Positions 26,249-36,752 are shown, counted from the first letter of the stretch. The stretch: 64,000 bases of DNA from Oceanobacter sp. (GCA_002733645.1 NVWL01000048.1:1-64000), one strand, 5' to 3'. The notes: generated from the sequence alone by a model not told the origin. Program-made: numbers and translations.

Positions 26249-28882
26249 ATGGAAGAGCTAGATGTCCTATTGCGTGACAAAGTACGCATGCTTGGAAATG
26301 CCTTGGGTGAAACCATTGAGCAAGATCTGGGTGGTGACACGCTCAATCAGATTGAGAGCATACGAAAGCAAGCTAAGCGCGCGCGAACTGGCAACGAAAG
26401 TGAGCGTGATAAACTACTGAAAATGCTCCGGGGCTTGTCTGATGAATCACTGGTTCCGGTGGTACGTGGTTTTAATCAATTCTTAAATTTGGCAAACATA
26501 GCCGAGCAACAACATGGCATCAGTTGGCGTAGAAGTGATATCTTGCAAGACAACGTTGATGGCATGTTCGGTACCTTATTAGCACGTCTCGATGATGCTG
26601 GAATTCATGGCGCAGAACTGAGTCAGAAAATTGCCGACGTCAATATCGAACTGGTGCTTACCGCTCATCCAACAGAAATTACACGTCGCACACTGATTCA
26701 GAAATACGACGAAATATCTCGCCTATTACAAGAGCGCGATAACCTCAGTGATGAACATCCTCTGCTCTCTTCAATTGAAGATAAAATTGCCCGCCTGGTT
26801 GATGAAATTTGGCATACCGACGAAATTCGTCAAATAAGACCCACCGCCGTGGATGAAGCAAAGTGGGGCTTTGCCGTTATTGAAAACTCACTTTGGTATG
26901 CCGTCCCTGCATTGCTACGCGATGTTGATAAAGAGCTAAAACAACGTGATGCGCCCCCCATTCCTCTGAATGCCGTACCAGTGCGTTTTTCATCGTGGAT
27001 GGGGGGAGATCGGGATGGAAATCCGAACGTTACCTCTGTCGTCACTAAGGAAGTGTTATATCTAGCACGCTGGATGGCCGCCGATTTATTTTTGCGTGAT
27101 ATCGATGTACTGGGAAGCCAGTTATCCATGTCATCAGCGACCCCTGAATTTAAAGTAAAATACCCAGGCCATGAACCGTATCGTTCGTGCTTACATGACT
27201 TGCGAAGTCGCTTAGAAGAGACTCGTGAATGGGCGCAACTCCGCGCTGCAGGAGAAGACAGCGACAGCAAACCACTGCTGAACGACGAAGAACTTACTCA
27301 ACCATTAATGGCTTGCTATAACAGTTTAATGGAAAGCGGATTAACCACGATTGCGAGCGGACATTTATTAGATACATTACGACGTAGCGCGTGTTTTGGG
27401 TTGAGTTTAGTACGCCTCGATGTGCGCCAAGAATCGAGTCGTCATTCCGCAGTATTGGAGGAACTCTGTCATTATTACGAATGGGGAGACTACCTTGCAT
27501 GGTCGGAAGATGAAAAACAGACGTTTTTATTAAAAGAACTTGAGTCGAAAAGACCGCTGATTCCAAACGACTGGCAGCCTTCTGCGGAAGTCAAAGAAGT
27601 ACTCGACACCATGAAGGTGTTAGCGAGACCCATTGGTCGAGGGGTATCTTGCTACATAATATCCATGGCCAGTGAACCCTCGGATATTTTAGCGGTAGCC
27701 CTCTTATTACGAGCAAGTGGCGTACGAAATCGACTACCTGTTGTCCCTTTATTCGAGACCTTATCCGATCTTGAACAATCTGGGCCGCGCATGGAAAAAC
27801 TTTGGCAGGTGCCTTGGTATCGTGAATACAGTGATTGTCGTCAGCAGGTAATGATTGGTTATTCGGATTCATCCAAAGATGCTGGGCAGCTTGCTGCGGT
27901 GTGGTCACAATATCAGTCGCAAGAAACCTTATCGAGAGTCGCTGAAGAACAAGGCATCAGTTTGCGATTATTTCATGGTCGCGGCGGTACTGTTGGTCGT
28001 GGGGGCGGTCCTGCTCACCGAGCCATTTTGGCACAACCGCCGGGGTCCGTTCGTGGCGGCCTTCGAGTCACAGAGCAAGGCGAAATGATCCGGTTTAAAT
28101 TTGGCTTACCTGAGGTGGCTGAACGAAACCTGAAAATTTATATCGCAGCGGTCATGGAAGCGAACTTCCTACCACCGGAGCGTCCAGAAGAATCTTGGCG
28201 TGCAACGATGAATGAATTGGCAGAGCAGGGGGTCGCTTCTTATCGAGCTATGGTGCGCGATAACCCTGACTTTGTAAGTTATTTTCGCGCAGCGACGCCG
28301 GAGCAAGAGCTAGGGAAATTATCATTAGGCAGTCGTCCTGCCAGGCGAAGAAGTGGTGGTGGTATTGAAACACTGCGGGCTATTCCTTGGATTTTTGCAT
28401 GGACACAAATACGCTTAATGTTACCGGCCTGGCTTGGGGCGGATACCGCATTAAATGATCAACTGAGTCGAGGCAAGCTCGAAAAATTACGAGAGATGTA
28501 TGCCGAATGGCCCTTTTTCCGGACCTATATAGACATGCTTGAAATGGTACTGTCGAAGGCTGATGGCTCCATCGCTGAATATTACGAAGCACGCTTGGTG
28601 GAAGCTTCAATGCAATCACTCGGCGAAACACTGCGTGAGCGCTTAGCACACGTTCGGGAATTGGTATTAGAAATCAAAGGGCAGAAAGAACTGCTTGAAA
28701 ACAGCATTGCATTGCAACATTCCATGCAAGTTCGTAATCCTTATACTGATCCTCTTCATTATCTTCAGGCAGAATTACTGTGGCGGGAGCGTCAAACTGA
28801 AGATGCAGTCAACAGTGATGTAGAGAAAGCCCTGATGGTTACTATGGCGGGTATTGCAGCAGGTATGCGCAATACAGGCTGA
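26249..28882 (+). CDS. ppc: Phosphoenolpyruvate carboxylase
   Basis: An 877-residue enzyme that carboxylates phosphoenolpyruvate to oxaloacetate to refill the TCA cycle. The catalytic His lies in LTAHPTEITRRT, and GYSDSSKDAG and FHGRGGTVGRGGGP are the other signature loops. The C-terminus ends in MRNTG as in the family. The ATG has AGGAG seven bases upstream. A strong hairpin follows the stop, so the gene probably forms its own transcript. Confidence 0.97.
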   Translation: MEELDVLLRDKVRMLGNALGETIEQDLGGDTLNQIESIRKQAKRARTGNESERDKLLKMLRGLSDESLVPVVRGFNQFLNLANIAEQQHGISWRRSDILQDNVDGMFGTLLARLDDAGIHGAELSQKIADVNIELVLTAHPTEITRRTLIQKYDEISRLLQERDNLSDEHPLLSSIEDKIARLVDEIWHTDEIRQIRPTAVDEAKWGFAVIENSLWYAVPALLRDVDKELKQRDAPPIPLNAVPVRFSSWMGGDRDGNPNVTSVVTKEVLYLARWMAADLFLRDIDVLGSQLSMSSATPEFKVKYPGHEPYRSCLHDLRSRLEETREWAQLRAAGEDSDSKPLLNDEELTQPLMACYNSLMESGLTTIASGHLLDTLRRSACFGLSLVRLDVRQESSRHSAVLEELCHYYEWGDYLAWSEDEKQTFLLKELESKRPLIPNDWQPSAEVKEVLDTMKVLARPIGRGVSCYIISMASEPSDILAVALLLRASGVRNRLPVVPLFETLSDLEQSGPRMEKLWQVPWYREYSDCRQQVMIGYSDSSKDAGQLAAVWSQYQSQETLSRVAEEQGISLRLFHGRGGTVGRGGGPAHRAILAQPPGSVRGGLRVTEQGEMIRFKFGLPEVAERNLKIYIAAVMEANFLPPERPEESWRATMNELAEQGVASYRAMVRDNPDFVSYFRAATPEQELGKLSLGSRPARRRSGGGIETLRAIPWIFAWTQIRLMLPAWLGADTALNDQLSRGKLEKLREMYAEWPFFRTYIDMLEMVLSKADGSIAEYYEARLVEASMQSLGETLRERLAHVRELVLEIKGQKELLENSIALQHSMQVRNPYTDPLHYLQAELLWRERQTEDAVNSDVEKALMVTMAGIAAGMRNTG

Positions 28883-28907
28883 AGTGAATATCGCTCTATG
28901 AATGGTG

Positions 28908-28943
28908 AGACAACCAGTCCTACCAAGGTAGGACTGGTTGTCT
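28908..28943 (+). terminator. Strong hairpin after ppc
   Basis: A perfect 16-bp stem joins AGACAACCAGTCCTAC (28908-28923) to its complement at 28928-28943 around a CAAG loop, 26 bases after the ppc stop. No T-run follows directly (GCTTAAAATT), so it may work in either direction or protect the 3' end. It is among the longest perfect hairpins seen in the window. Confidence 0.75.
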
Positions 28944-29038
28944 GCTTAAAATTGACTAGAATCACTTGAGCAAAAGTTGCCTAAGGGGTAAGGTTAGGCC
29001 TATTTTTTTTACGGTTGGTTGTATTTTGTACAATGTGA

Positions 29039-29731
<693 letters not shown>

Positions 29732-29765
29732 TTGATAAATCATTAAGTAAAAGCGGTATCAAAAG

Positions 29766-29789
29766 AGGAGGCTTCGGCTTCCTTTTTTT
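29766..29789 (+). terminator. Rho-independent terminator of adk
   Basis: AGGAGGC (29766-29772) pairs with GCTTCCT (29777-29783), with one G-T wobble, around a TTCG tetraloop, and a run of seven T follows. This is a typical intrinsic terminator. Confidence 0.88.
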
Positions 29790-30035
29790 GTGCTCCGAAT
29801 TCATGTGGTTAACATTTACTTTATGCTGAGGGAGGATATAGGAAGTCTAATGTGATGAATTAGCTAACTGCGAACAAGTTCACTCAAAGAGACGTTTGAT
29901 TTCTAGAATCCGCTATTAATTTTCATCAACGCCCTGTCAAAAGCTTCAACGTCTAAAGCGTTACAGAATTCATGCGCACGACGACATGTATGCAGGAGGT
30001 AGTCCGATGCAGGAAGCCAAGGCCGAGTACGACTG

Positions 30036-30055
30036 CATTAATCAGAAGTACCCTG
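30036..30055 (+). repeat. Diverged copy of the dispersed repeat
   Basis: CATTAATCAGAAGTACCCTG differs from the tandem copies at 106-159 at only a few positions. The 30 bases upstream (GAAGCCAAGGCCGAGTACGA) also resemble the sequence before the first tandem copy (GAAAGCCGCAGCCGTCA), so the repeat unit extends further than its core. Confidence 0.65.
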
Positions 30056-30272
30056 TTATGAAATCAGAAGAATGATCGAAGGATCATTTTAGCGGCATGA
30101 TGTTCGGCATCCTAAAATAATATTGTCGATTGCTAGTCGCGTTATAAAACTGTCGCACGCGCCTCTCATCTTAATAACAGTACTGATAAATAACTCCAGT
30201 CTTAGCCATAATACGTTTAAAAAATAGCACTGCTTTGGTCTAACGAATGTTTCAAATGAGGCCCATTATTAG

Positions 30273-30302
30273 AATTGAGTAATCAATATCGATTACTCAA
30301 TT
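30273..30302. repeat. Perfect 12-bp inverted repeat
   Basis: AATTGAGTAATC (30273-30284) and GATTACTCAATT (30291-30302) are exact complements separated by six bases. There is no T-run on either side. It could be an operator, a transcript-end structure or part of a small RNA. Confidence 0.7.
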
Positions 30303-30552
30303 AGTCAGAATAAAGTGGAAAAAGCCCGTTTAAGTCATAATTAAAGAAAAAAATCGTTATTTTTTGTTTTTTTTAACAAAAATACTATTATTCCATCGGT
30401 TACTTTATATACTGATATGCAGTAATGACAGTTACGATCAATAATCAAAATCGAAATATCAATTGATTGTTTCTGGAGAGGTGGTCAGCGCTCAGCCAAA
30501 CCCCTCCTTTATAACGCTTTTAATGAACACGTAAGTAAAAGAGGAAATACCT

Positions 30553-31548
30553 ATGGCTAAACCTAAAGCACCTGCAAAACGCGGTCGTAAACCAGCGGCG
30601 AAAAAGCCGGTGGCATCTGCGAAACCTGCTGTTGTTTCTCCGGAAGCTAAAGCTGTTGATAAAGCAGTAGCTGCATTAAGCAAACACCAAGAACGCGTTG
30701 GTAAAGCAGCAGACAAGCTCAAGCAAGCAAAAGCAAAAGCGTCTTCGCCAAAAGCGACCGCTGCTAGCAAGCGTGCAGTAGCCACAGCAGCAGCATCTCT
30801 TAAAGCACTTAAAGATACACTGGCTACGCTTCGTCAAACTGTAGCCTCTGCGAAAAAAGATCAAAAAGTTGCTGAGTTAAAAGCTCGTATCGCCGCAACG
30901 AAAGAGAAAGCAACAGAAGCACTGGCTGAGTTTGAAACGACTCTGGCTGATAAAGCACAAGCTGATTTAGATAAAGCATTGGCTAAATTTTCTAGCCAGT
31001 GGAGCGCCAAGCGTAAGAAACTTGATGCTAAGAAAGTAAAAGCCAAAGCAAAAGTTCAAGTAAAGTCGGCGGCAACTGCTGCTAAAAAACTTGAGTCTGC
31101 AGTGAAAGCATTAGAAGCCAAACCTGCAGCATCGCGTGGTCGTCCTGCCAAAGCAGCGACAACGAAAGCCGCACCGAAAAAACGCGGTCGTCCGGCGAAG
31201 GCAGCTACAGCAAAAGCAGCAGCGAAGCCAGCAGCTAAAACAACAGCAGCTCCTAAAAAGCGCGGTCGTCCAGCGAAAGCAGCTACGACTAAAGCAGCGG
31301 CTAAGCCAGCAGCAACTACAGCAGCGCCTAAAAAGCGCGGTCGTCCGGCTAAGGCAGCAACGGCAGCGAAGCCAGCAGCCAAAACAGCGGCAGCGCCTAA
31401 AAAGCGTGGGCGTCCGGCGAAGGCAGCTACAGCAAATGCAGCAGCGAAGCCAGCAACAGCGCCTAAAAAGCGCGGTCGTCCAGCTAAAGCGGCAGCGACA
31501 TCAGCTCCGGCAGCGGCACCAGCAGCTCCTGAAGCCGATAAGTCTTAA
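30553..31548 (+). CDS. algP: Histone H1-like AlgP-type protein with AT-hook repeats
   Basis: A 331-residue, very Lys/Ala-rich protein. The first ~195 residues are predicted helical and coiled (KAVDKAVAALSKHQERVGKAADKLKQAK, then ELKARIAATKEKATEAL). The C-terminal ~135 residues carry repeats of KKRGRPAKAA spaced by Ala/Lys/Pro linkers; GRP within RGRP is the core of an AT-hook. RGRKPAAKK near the N-terminus is a related motif. This matches AlgP/AlgR3 of Pseudomonas, a histone H1-like DNA-binding protein, though the symbol rests on architecture only. An intrinsic terminator follows. A long opposite-strand open frame here is a composition artefact. Confidence 0.82.
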   Translation: MAKPKAPAKRGRKPAAKKPVASAKPAVVSPEAKAVDKAVAALSKHQERVGKAADKLKQAKAKASSPKATAASKRAVATAAASLKALKDTLATLRQTVASAKKDQKVAELKARIAATKEKATEALAEFETTLADKAQADLDKALAKFSSQWSAKRKKLDAKKVKAKAKVQVKSAATAAKKLESAVKALEAKPAASRGRPAKAATTKAAPKKRGRPAKAATAKAAAKPAAKTTAAPKKRGRPAKAATTKAAAKPAATTAAPKKRGRPAKAATAAKPAAKTAAAPKKRGRPAKAATANAAAKPATAPKKRGRPAKAAATSAPAAAPAAPEADKS

Positions 31549-31576
31549 TGCTTATTTGCTTTATAGCTTAACGATT

Positions 31577-31604
31577 AAAAACCCAGCTTTGGCTGGGTTT
31601 TTTT
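31577..31604 (+). terminator. Rho-independent terminator of the histone-like gene
   Basis: AAAAACCCAGC (31577-31587) pairs with GCTGGGTTTTT (31592-31602) around TTTG, with the T-run continuing to 31604. It is a strong intrinsic terminator. Confidence 0.92.
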
Positions 31605-31764
31605 ATGTCTACAAGTCTTGGTGTCTCTATTGTTGGTTTAAACATTACACGCGGGTGAAGTGCAGATGTGTAAAGCTATTGCCCCATGACCTTGCTAGAA
31701 ATGTCCATTAACATCGATTAATACCTCGACCGAAATTGTCGTGGGGCTTTCGTCGCATGACGGT

Positions 31765-31780
31765 ATTAATCAGCGGTGCC
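31765..31780 (+). repeat. Partial copy of the dispersed repeat
   Basis: ATTAATCAGCGGTGCC matches the core of the repeat at 106-159 with one change. It lies in the 333-base gap between the histone-like gene and tsaB; the rest of that gap holds the terminator and no evident gene. Confidence 0.55.
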
Positions 31781-31881
31781 TAAAGTGTTCCAGTATTTAT
31801 GTCGTAAACTCAGGCTGAGTGCTTCAGCGTTCGACGATAAACTTGATATACTCTTGATAACTTTCTCAAAGCTCCTACCTT

Positions 31882-32571
31882 ATGCCCTGTTTACTGATAA
31901 TTGATGCGTCATCTTCTCTTTGTTCTGTAGCGATTAATCAAGGGGGGGAGACTGTGTGGCTAACAGAAGATCAACCTCGACGTCACGCCCAGCGTTTGTT
32001 GCCCATGATTGATGAGCTGCTAGTCGATGCCGGTGTGCAACGTAGCCAGATTGATGGTATTGCTTTTGGCCGTGGCCCAGGTTCTTTTACTGGTATTCGT
32101 ATTGCTACTGCAGTTGCTCAAGGGTTGTCTTTGGGCCTTGATCGCCCGGTGGCGGGGATTTCTTCATTAGAGTCTGTTGCACTTGCCGTTATGAAGGAAA
32201 CCGGTTCAGAACGAGTTCTGGCAGTTATGGATGCTCATATGGGAGAAGTCTTCTGGGGATGCTTTACTCGCGACGGGAATGTATGTCGGGTACTGACAGA
32301 AGAGCGTGTCGGATCACCTGAAGAGTGTTTGAAAGATATTGAAACCTTTGATGGTGTATTGGCTGGCGATGGCCTGAAACTTATGCCATTTATTGAATGC
32401 TCACAAGATTTTGCCATGGTGCGTCCTGAAGCAAAGGCGATGTCGGCCATTGCGCTAGAGTATTGGAATCAACAATCGTTTGGTGATCCTATAGATCACT
32501 CACCTGTTTACCTACGACAGTCTGTGGCGTGGAAAAAGCTCTCTGAACAACCTAGCTTATTAAAGCGATAA
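31882..32571 (+). CDS. tsaB: tRNA threonylcarbamoyladenosine biosynthesis protein TsaB
   Basis: A 229-residue ASKHA-fold protein, the partner that holds TsaD and TsaE together in the t6A37 tRNA modification complex. LLIIDASSSLCSVAI at the N-terminus and GRGPGSFTGIRIATAVAQGL in the middle are TsaB signatures. It lies nine bases before uppP and may share its transcript. Confidence 0.95.
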   Translation: MPCLLIIDASSSLCSVAINQGGETVWLTEDQPRRHAQRLLPMIDELLVDAGVQRSQIDGIAFGRGPGSFTGIRIATAVAQGLSLGLDRPVAGISSLESVALAVMKETGSERVLAVMDAHMGEVFWGCFTRDGNVCRVLTEERVGSPEECLKDIETFDGVLAGDGLKLMPFIECSQDFAMVRPEAKAMSAIALEYWNQQSFGDPIDHSPVYLRQSVAWKKLSEQPSLLKR

Positions 32572-32580
32572 GGATATAGC

Positions 32581-33378
32581 GTGGATTTAATTGAAATTAT
32601 CGTACTTGCTGTGCTGCAAGGGTTGACTGAATTCTTACCAATTTCTAGTTCTGCTCACTTAATATTACCGTCGCGCTTATTTGGTTGGGAAGATCAGGGG
32701 TTGGCTTTTGACGTTGCTGTTCATGTAGGGACGCTAGCGGCCGTTATGATTTATTTTCGCCAAGATATCTATCGTTTAATTACGGGCTGGGTAACAACAG
32801 GTTTTACTCGCCATCCGAATGATGATGGTCGATTAGCCTGGTATGTTGCTCTGGCGACGATTCCTGCTGGATTAGCAGGGCTGCTTTTAGGTGATTGGAT
32901 TGAAGAGCATTTACGCTCTACAGCGGTCATTGCAGCGACCACAATTATTTTTGGTATTTTGCTGGGTGTTTCCGACAAAATCCGTCATGGGCAATTGAAT
33001 TTAGTCAGTATGACCTTGATGATGGCGCTGGTGATCGGCTTTGCGCAAATGGTGGCTTTAATTCCAGGGACTTCACGCTCGGGTATTACTATTACTGCGG
33101 CCTTGTTTTTGGGGCTGCAGCGAGTAGAAGCAGCACGTTTCTCTTTTTTATTGTCGATTCCACTGATTCTTGCGGCGGGGGGGCTTAAGTCACTTGAGTT
33201 AGTGCAAGCCACCACGGCGGTTGATTGGAATGCGTTGATATTGGGAATTGCGATTTCAGCCGTTAGCGCATGGGTGTGTATCTACTATTTTCTCGCTTTT
33301 ATTAATCGTATTGGCATGATGCCTTTTGTGATTTATCGATTACTGCTCGGCGGCATGCTCGTCCTGTTTTTCATTTAA
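32581..33378 (+). CDS. uppP: Undecaprenyl-diphosphatase
   Basis: A 265-residue polytopic membrane enzyme (BacA/UppP) that recycles undecaprenyl pyrophosphate for peptidoglycan synthesis. The active-site motifs GLTEFLPISSSAHL (residues 15-28) and PGTSRSGITI (about 162-171) are intact, with about eight hydrophobic segments. It starts at GTG with AAGGAT upstream. Confidence 0.96.
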   Translation: MDLIEIIVLAVLQGLTEFLPISSSAHLILPSRLFGWEDQGLAFDVAVHVGTLAAVMIYFRQDIYRLITGWVTTGFTRHPNDDGRLAWYVALATIPAGLAGLLLGDWIEEHLRSTAVIAATTIIFGILLGVSDKIRHGQLNLVSMTLMMALVIGFAQMVALIPGTSRSGITITAALFLGLQRVEAARFSFLLSIPLILAAGGLKSLELVQATTAVDWNALILGIAISAVSAWVCIYYFLAFINRIGMMPFVIYRLLLGGMLVLFFI

Positions 33379-33418
33379 TGACGCGCCTTTCATCCATTGA
33401 CGTGCTACTGAGAGCATC

Positions 33419-34195
33419 ATGACTGACTTGTTTTGTGACGATGACACACTGCAAGATTCTGCGGCACTTATTGCTGAACGTTATGGTTTTGGCTTGCGTA
33501 CGGATGTACTTCCGTTATTGCCTGAATATTTTTTAGTCTGGTCGCGTGAGGGTTTATCTTTGGTTCAAGGAGATAAGCCTAAAACCCGCGTGATGGTCGA
33601 CTTCTGTGCTGGTGCGACTGCGCATCGACGTCGTTTTGGTGGTGGCAAGGGGCAGGATATTGCCAAAGCGGTTGGCGTTTCGGGAGCCTATCAACCTACG
33701 GTTATTGATGCGACAGCGGGCTTAGGCCGTGATGCATTTGTATTAGCCACCTTGGGCTGTCAGGTGCAGGCGTTTGAGCGTCAACCTGTGGTTGCTGCGT
33801 TATTGGAAGACGGTTTAAAACGTGCTGAATTTGACCCAGAAGTGGCGAGTATTACTGCTAACATTGCGTTAACTCATGGCAGTAGTCATGAATTACTCAA
33901 TCCTCCAGAGTCTGGCTGGCTGGCTGATATTGTTTATCTTGACCCAATGTTTGATCACGATGCTAAACAGACAGCGGCGGTAAAGAAAGACATGCAGGCG
34001 TTCCGGGATGTGGTCGGACAGGATTTAGATGCTCATGAACTTTTAAATCGAGCCATTGCGTGTGCCCGTTGTCGTGTAGTGGTTAAGCGCGCACGAACGG
34101 CAGAACCTTTAGCGGGGAAGGCTCCTTCATATTCGCTAACGGGCAAATCGAATCGCTTCGATGTGTATGCCCGCGCGAAAGTTACTGCACCTTAA
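33419..34195 (+). CDS. rsmJ: 16S rRNA (guanine-1516-N2)-methyltransferase RsmJ
   Basis: A 258-residue SAM-dependent methyltransferase. The SAM motif is DATAGLGRDAFVLATLG, the catalytic-type motif is VYLDPMFDH, and KARTAEP-like basic residues lie near the end (VVKRARTAEPLAG). It methylates G1516 of 16S rRNA. Its 3' end overlaps the 3' end of the opposing plsB gene by four bases. Confidence 0.93.
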   Translation: MTDLFCDDDTLQDSAALIAERYGFGLRTDVLPLLPEYFLVWSREGLSLVQGDKPKTRVMVDFCAGATAHRRRFGGGKGQDIAKAVGVSGAYQPTVIDATAGLGRDAFVLATLGCQVQAFERQPVVAALLEDGLKRAEFDPEVASITANIALTHGSSHELLNPPESGWLADIVYLDPMFDHDAKQTAAVKKDMQAFRDVVGQDLDAHELLNRAIACARCRVVVKRARTAEPLAGKAPSYSLTGKSNRFDVYARAKVTAP

Positions 34196-36645
34196 ATACT
34201 GTTCAGGATGGTTTGGCGTAAACGCCCATCGAGTACATTTTCAAGTACGGCGATCAGCGGATTTAGGCCAATATCAAACGACAGTAAATCATCGTCGTTC
34301 ACGGTGACCATTTCTTCTTTAATTAACTGCTGAATTAACGAGCGAAATAACGCTTTGTCAAAAAATTCAGGTGCATTAATACCAAACAATAAACTCAAAC
34401 GTTGAGCCAACTGTGCAGACTGCTCTTCCAGTTGTTTAGCCCCTAAATTACCACTGCCCTGATTTTTTAAACGCGATACTGCCAAAAAGTAGCGTTGCAA
34501 AGTCTGCATCATGGCATCCGCCATGCCCTGCATGTGTGGATAGGCATCGGTGTCATCGGTGGCGCAGTGATAGTGGTCGTCATTACGACAAATGTAACCG
34601 CGCTTTTCTAATACATCGAGCCAAGATTGCACAACGCCTTCAAGTTCTTCTTCTTTCCAGTATAAGAATAATTCGGCTTTTAAGAAGGGGTATAACGTCC
34701 GACAGCTAGTGACCACTTCCGCAAACGTATAGCGACGATTATTAATAAGCAGGCAGGAGATCAGCGAGGGGAGTGCAAAAATATGCAGTATGTTATTGCG
34801 ATAATAAGTCAGAGTAACCGCTTGGCGCTCATTCGTTTGAATCAGATCTCCCATAGGGTGAGTGCTGCGTGACACCGAGCCAAGCTTTTCCGCGTGAGCG
34901 AGCCAATCAGAGGCATGTCCGTTTGGTAGAACCGTCATGCTGGAATAAGGGGCCATGGCTAATAAGTCACGGTAGGCTTCCATCTGACGTTTCAATTGCG
35001 TCTCATCCATTGCTTGGCGTGGTGCGGATAAAATTGTCATGGCGACCAAGTTAATTGGATTCACAGAGGCGGCGCGATTGATCTCTGTTACAACCGTTTG
35101 AGCTAAGTCATCGACCAATTTAGGGGCCCACTCAGGGCGATAATTACAGTCGCTGTAATCTTGTTTGTTCCAGCCGGGTTGGCGTTCATCTAAATACGGT
35201 GTTAGGTGTATCGGATCACCAAAAGTAACGTGTACTTTACCAAACGACTTTTTCAGTGAGCGTAAGGTACCGACAACATCGAGTAAGCTTTCTTTCTTTT
35301 TTTCCTTACCGCGTAATTCACCCAGGTAGCTTTTTTCTTCGAAAACTTTTTCATAGCCGGTATATACAGGCACAAAAATAATAGGCTTTTTTGAATCACG
35401 CAGATAAGAACGAACCGTCATTGCTAACATCCCAGCTTTCGGGCTGAGTGTTCTTCCTGTACGGCTACGTCCGCCCTCTACAAAGTATTCGCTGGAGTAG
35501 CCATGGGTGAAGACAGAATGAAGGTATTCATCAAATACCGCCCCATAAAGTTTGTTATCCCGGAAGGTGCGACGCATAAAGAAAGCACCGCCACGACGCA
35601 AAATAGAGCCGACGACTGGCATATTTAAGTTAATGCCTGCGGCGATTTGCGGTAACTGCAAACCACGCCCATACAGTACGTAAGACAGCAGCAGGTAATC
35701 AATGTGACTGCGATGACAAGGCACATACACAATCGTGTTGTCACGGCTTACGTCTTTTAACTGATCTATATTGTGAACTTCAGTACCGTTGTAAATTTTG
35801 TTCCATACCCAAGTCAGCAACAGATCCAGAAAACGTAAGTTGGTGTAGGAAATATTCGACGCAATTTCATCGGCGTATTTAAGTGCTTGCGCGCGCAACT
35901 TTACGCGCGAGGCACTTTTTTCTGCAATCTCGTCATCGATGACTTGGCGAACCATTGGGCGATTCGGAATGCGGTGTACTAAGGTACGACGATGTGAAAG
36001 TTCTGGGCCAAGTACCGATTTGGTTACTTTGCGATTGTGCACGCGGAGTACTCGCGCCAGCTTTCGGGCGATCAGTTCAGGGGACGTTTCCGTACCGGCT
36101 AATTCCCGCAGAGAAAGCGGTTTACTAAAATGAACGAACGTATTACGGCCATTAAAAATAACCGCAAAGAAGGTCATTAAGCGGCTGCCTAAACTGCCGG
36201 CATTCTGGAGCCATATTTTCAAAAATGAACGTTCGCGTTCTGGTGCTCGTCCCCACATGACTTTGACGGGAATAACTTGAATGTCGCGCTCATCATCTTC
36301 TAGCATCCACTCCGCTTGGCGCATTAGTTGTTTCGCGACGATAGGTACACCATCTTTACGAAAAGGATTGGCGTGGCGACGGTAGGTGCTGAAGTACGGA
36401 CTTCCGGGGATGATTTTAGTAAGCCGCTGCTGGAACGGTGGAGTCCATCCTAATTCGCCAACTTCTTTATTTATCACAATTTGTTCAGCGAATGACGGGT
36501 ACTGCATGGCGTAGATAGAAGGCTTGTTGGGGTCAATATTTAAGCTGCTGGTGTCTGCACCAATGATTCTAGTTTTTACAAGGCGGTAAAGGAGCTTCGC
36601 TTGCCAATGGTTAATCTTGCTCCGGATCTTTCTGATAACACTCAT
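34192..36645 (-). CDS. plsB: Glycerol-3-phosphate acyltransferase PlsB
   Basis: An ~817-residue membrane-associated acyltransferase that makes lysophosphatidic acid, the first step of phospholipid synthesis. The catalytic HxxxxD motif is CHRSHID, and YFVEGGRSRTGR and FVPVYTGYEK are the other acyltransferase blocks. The ATG at 36645 (MSVIRKIRSK) is chosen because the N-terminus then looks like the family; an in-frame ATG at 36711 would add 22 residues. It is followed downstream by the opposing rsmJ. Confidence 0.94.
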   Translation of the reverse strand: MSVIRKIRSKINHWQAKLLYRLVKTRIIGADTSSLNIDPNKPSIYAMQYPSFAEQIVINKEVGELGWTPPFQQRLTKIIPGSPYFSTYRRHANPFRKDGVPIVAKQLMRQAEWMLEDDERDIQVIPVKVMWGRAPERERSFLKIWLQNAGSLGSRLMTFFAVIFNGRNTFVHFSKPLSLRELAGTETSPELIARKLARVLRVHNRKVTKSVLGPELSHRRTLVHRIPNRPMVRQVIDDEIAEKSASRVKLRAQALKYADEIASNISYTNLRFLDLLLTWVWNKIYNGTEVHNIDQLKDVSRDNTIVYVPCHRSHIDYLLLSYVLYGRGLQLPQIAAGINLNMPVVGSILRRGGAFFMRRTFRDNKLYGAVFDEYLHSVFTHGYSSEYFVEGGRSRTGRTLSPKAGMLAMTVRSYLRDSKKPIIFVPVYTGYEKVFEEKSYLGELRGKEKKKESLLDVVGTLRSLKKSFGKVHVTFGDPIHLTPYLDERQPGWNKQDYSDCNYRPEWAPKLVDDLAQTVVTEINRAASVNPINLVAMTILSAPRQAMDETQLKRQMEAYRDLLAMAPYSSMTVLPNGHASDWLAHAEKLGSVSRSTHPMGDLIQTNERQAVTLTYYRNNILHIFALPSLISCLLINNRRYTFAEVVTSCRTLYPFLKAELFLYWKEEELEGVVQSWLDVLEKRGYICRNDDHYHCATDDTDAYPHMQGMADAMMQTLQRYFLAVSRLKNQGSGNLGAKQLEEQSAQLAQRLSLLFGINAPEFFDKALFRSLIQQLIKEEMVTVNDDDLLSFDIGLNPLIAVLENVLDGRLRQTILNSI

Positions 36646-36752
36646 AATCAGGCCTGATGGATCATAATTTGGGGCTAGTGTACCCCCACTGACTGGGGGT
36701 TTAAATGTCATAATCAGGTAAAAACCAGTTTGATTAAGACATTATTTAAAAT

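Larger units (their letters stand above)
29790..30552. other. Long intergenic region before the histone-like gene
   Basis: About 760 bases without a convincing gene. It holds a diverged copy of the dispersed repeat (30036-30055), a small hairpin AATGATC-GAAG-GATCATT at 30071-30088 followed by T's, a large inverted repeat at 30273-30302, and an AT-rich tract from about 30330 to 30420 with TATACT near 30406 that may form the promoter of the downstream gene. A GAGG ribosome site lies just before 30553. Confidence 0.6.

Noticed and set aside
31056-31382. Long open frame on the minus strand within the histone-like gene
   Set aside because: It is an Ala-rich artefact of the repetitive Lys/Ala/Pro codons of the real gene; no ribosome site or family support.
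31130-31500. Tandem DNA repeat resembling a minisatellite
   Set aside because: The periodicity is fully explained by the repeated AT-hook codons of the protein.
31136-31711. Second forward frame across the histone-like tail
   Set aside because: It is a Gln/Arg-rich frame shadow of the KKRGRPAKAA repeats and runs through the terminator.
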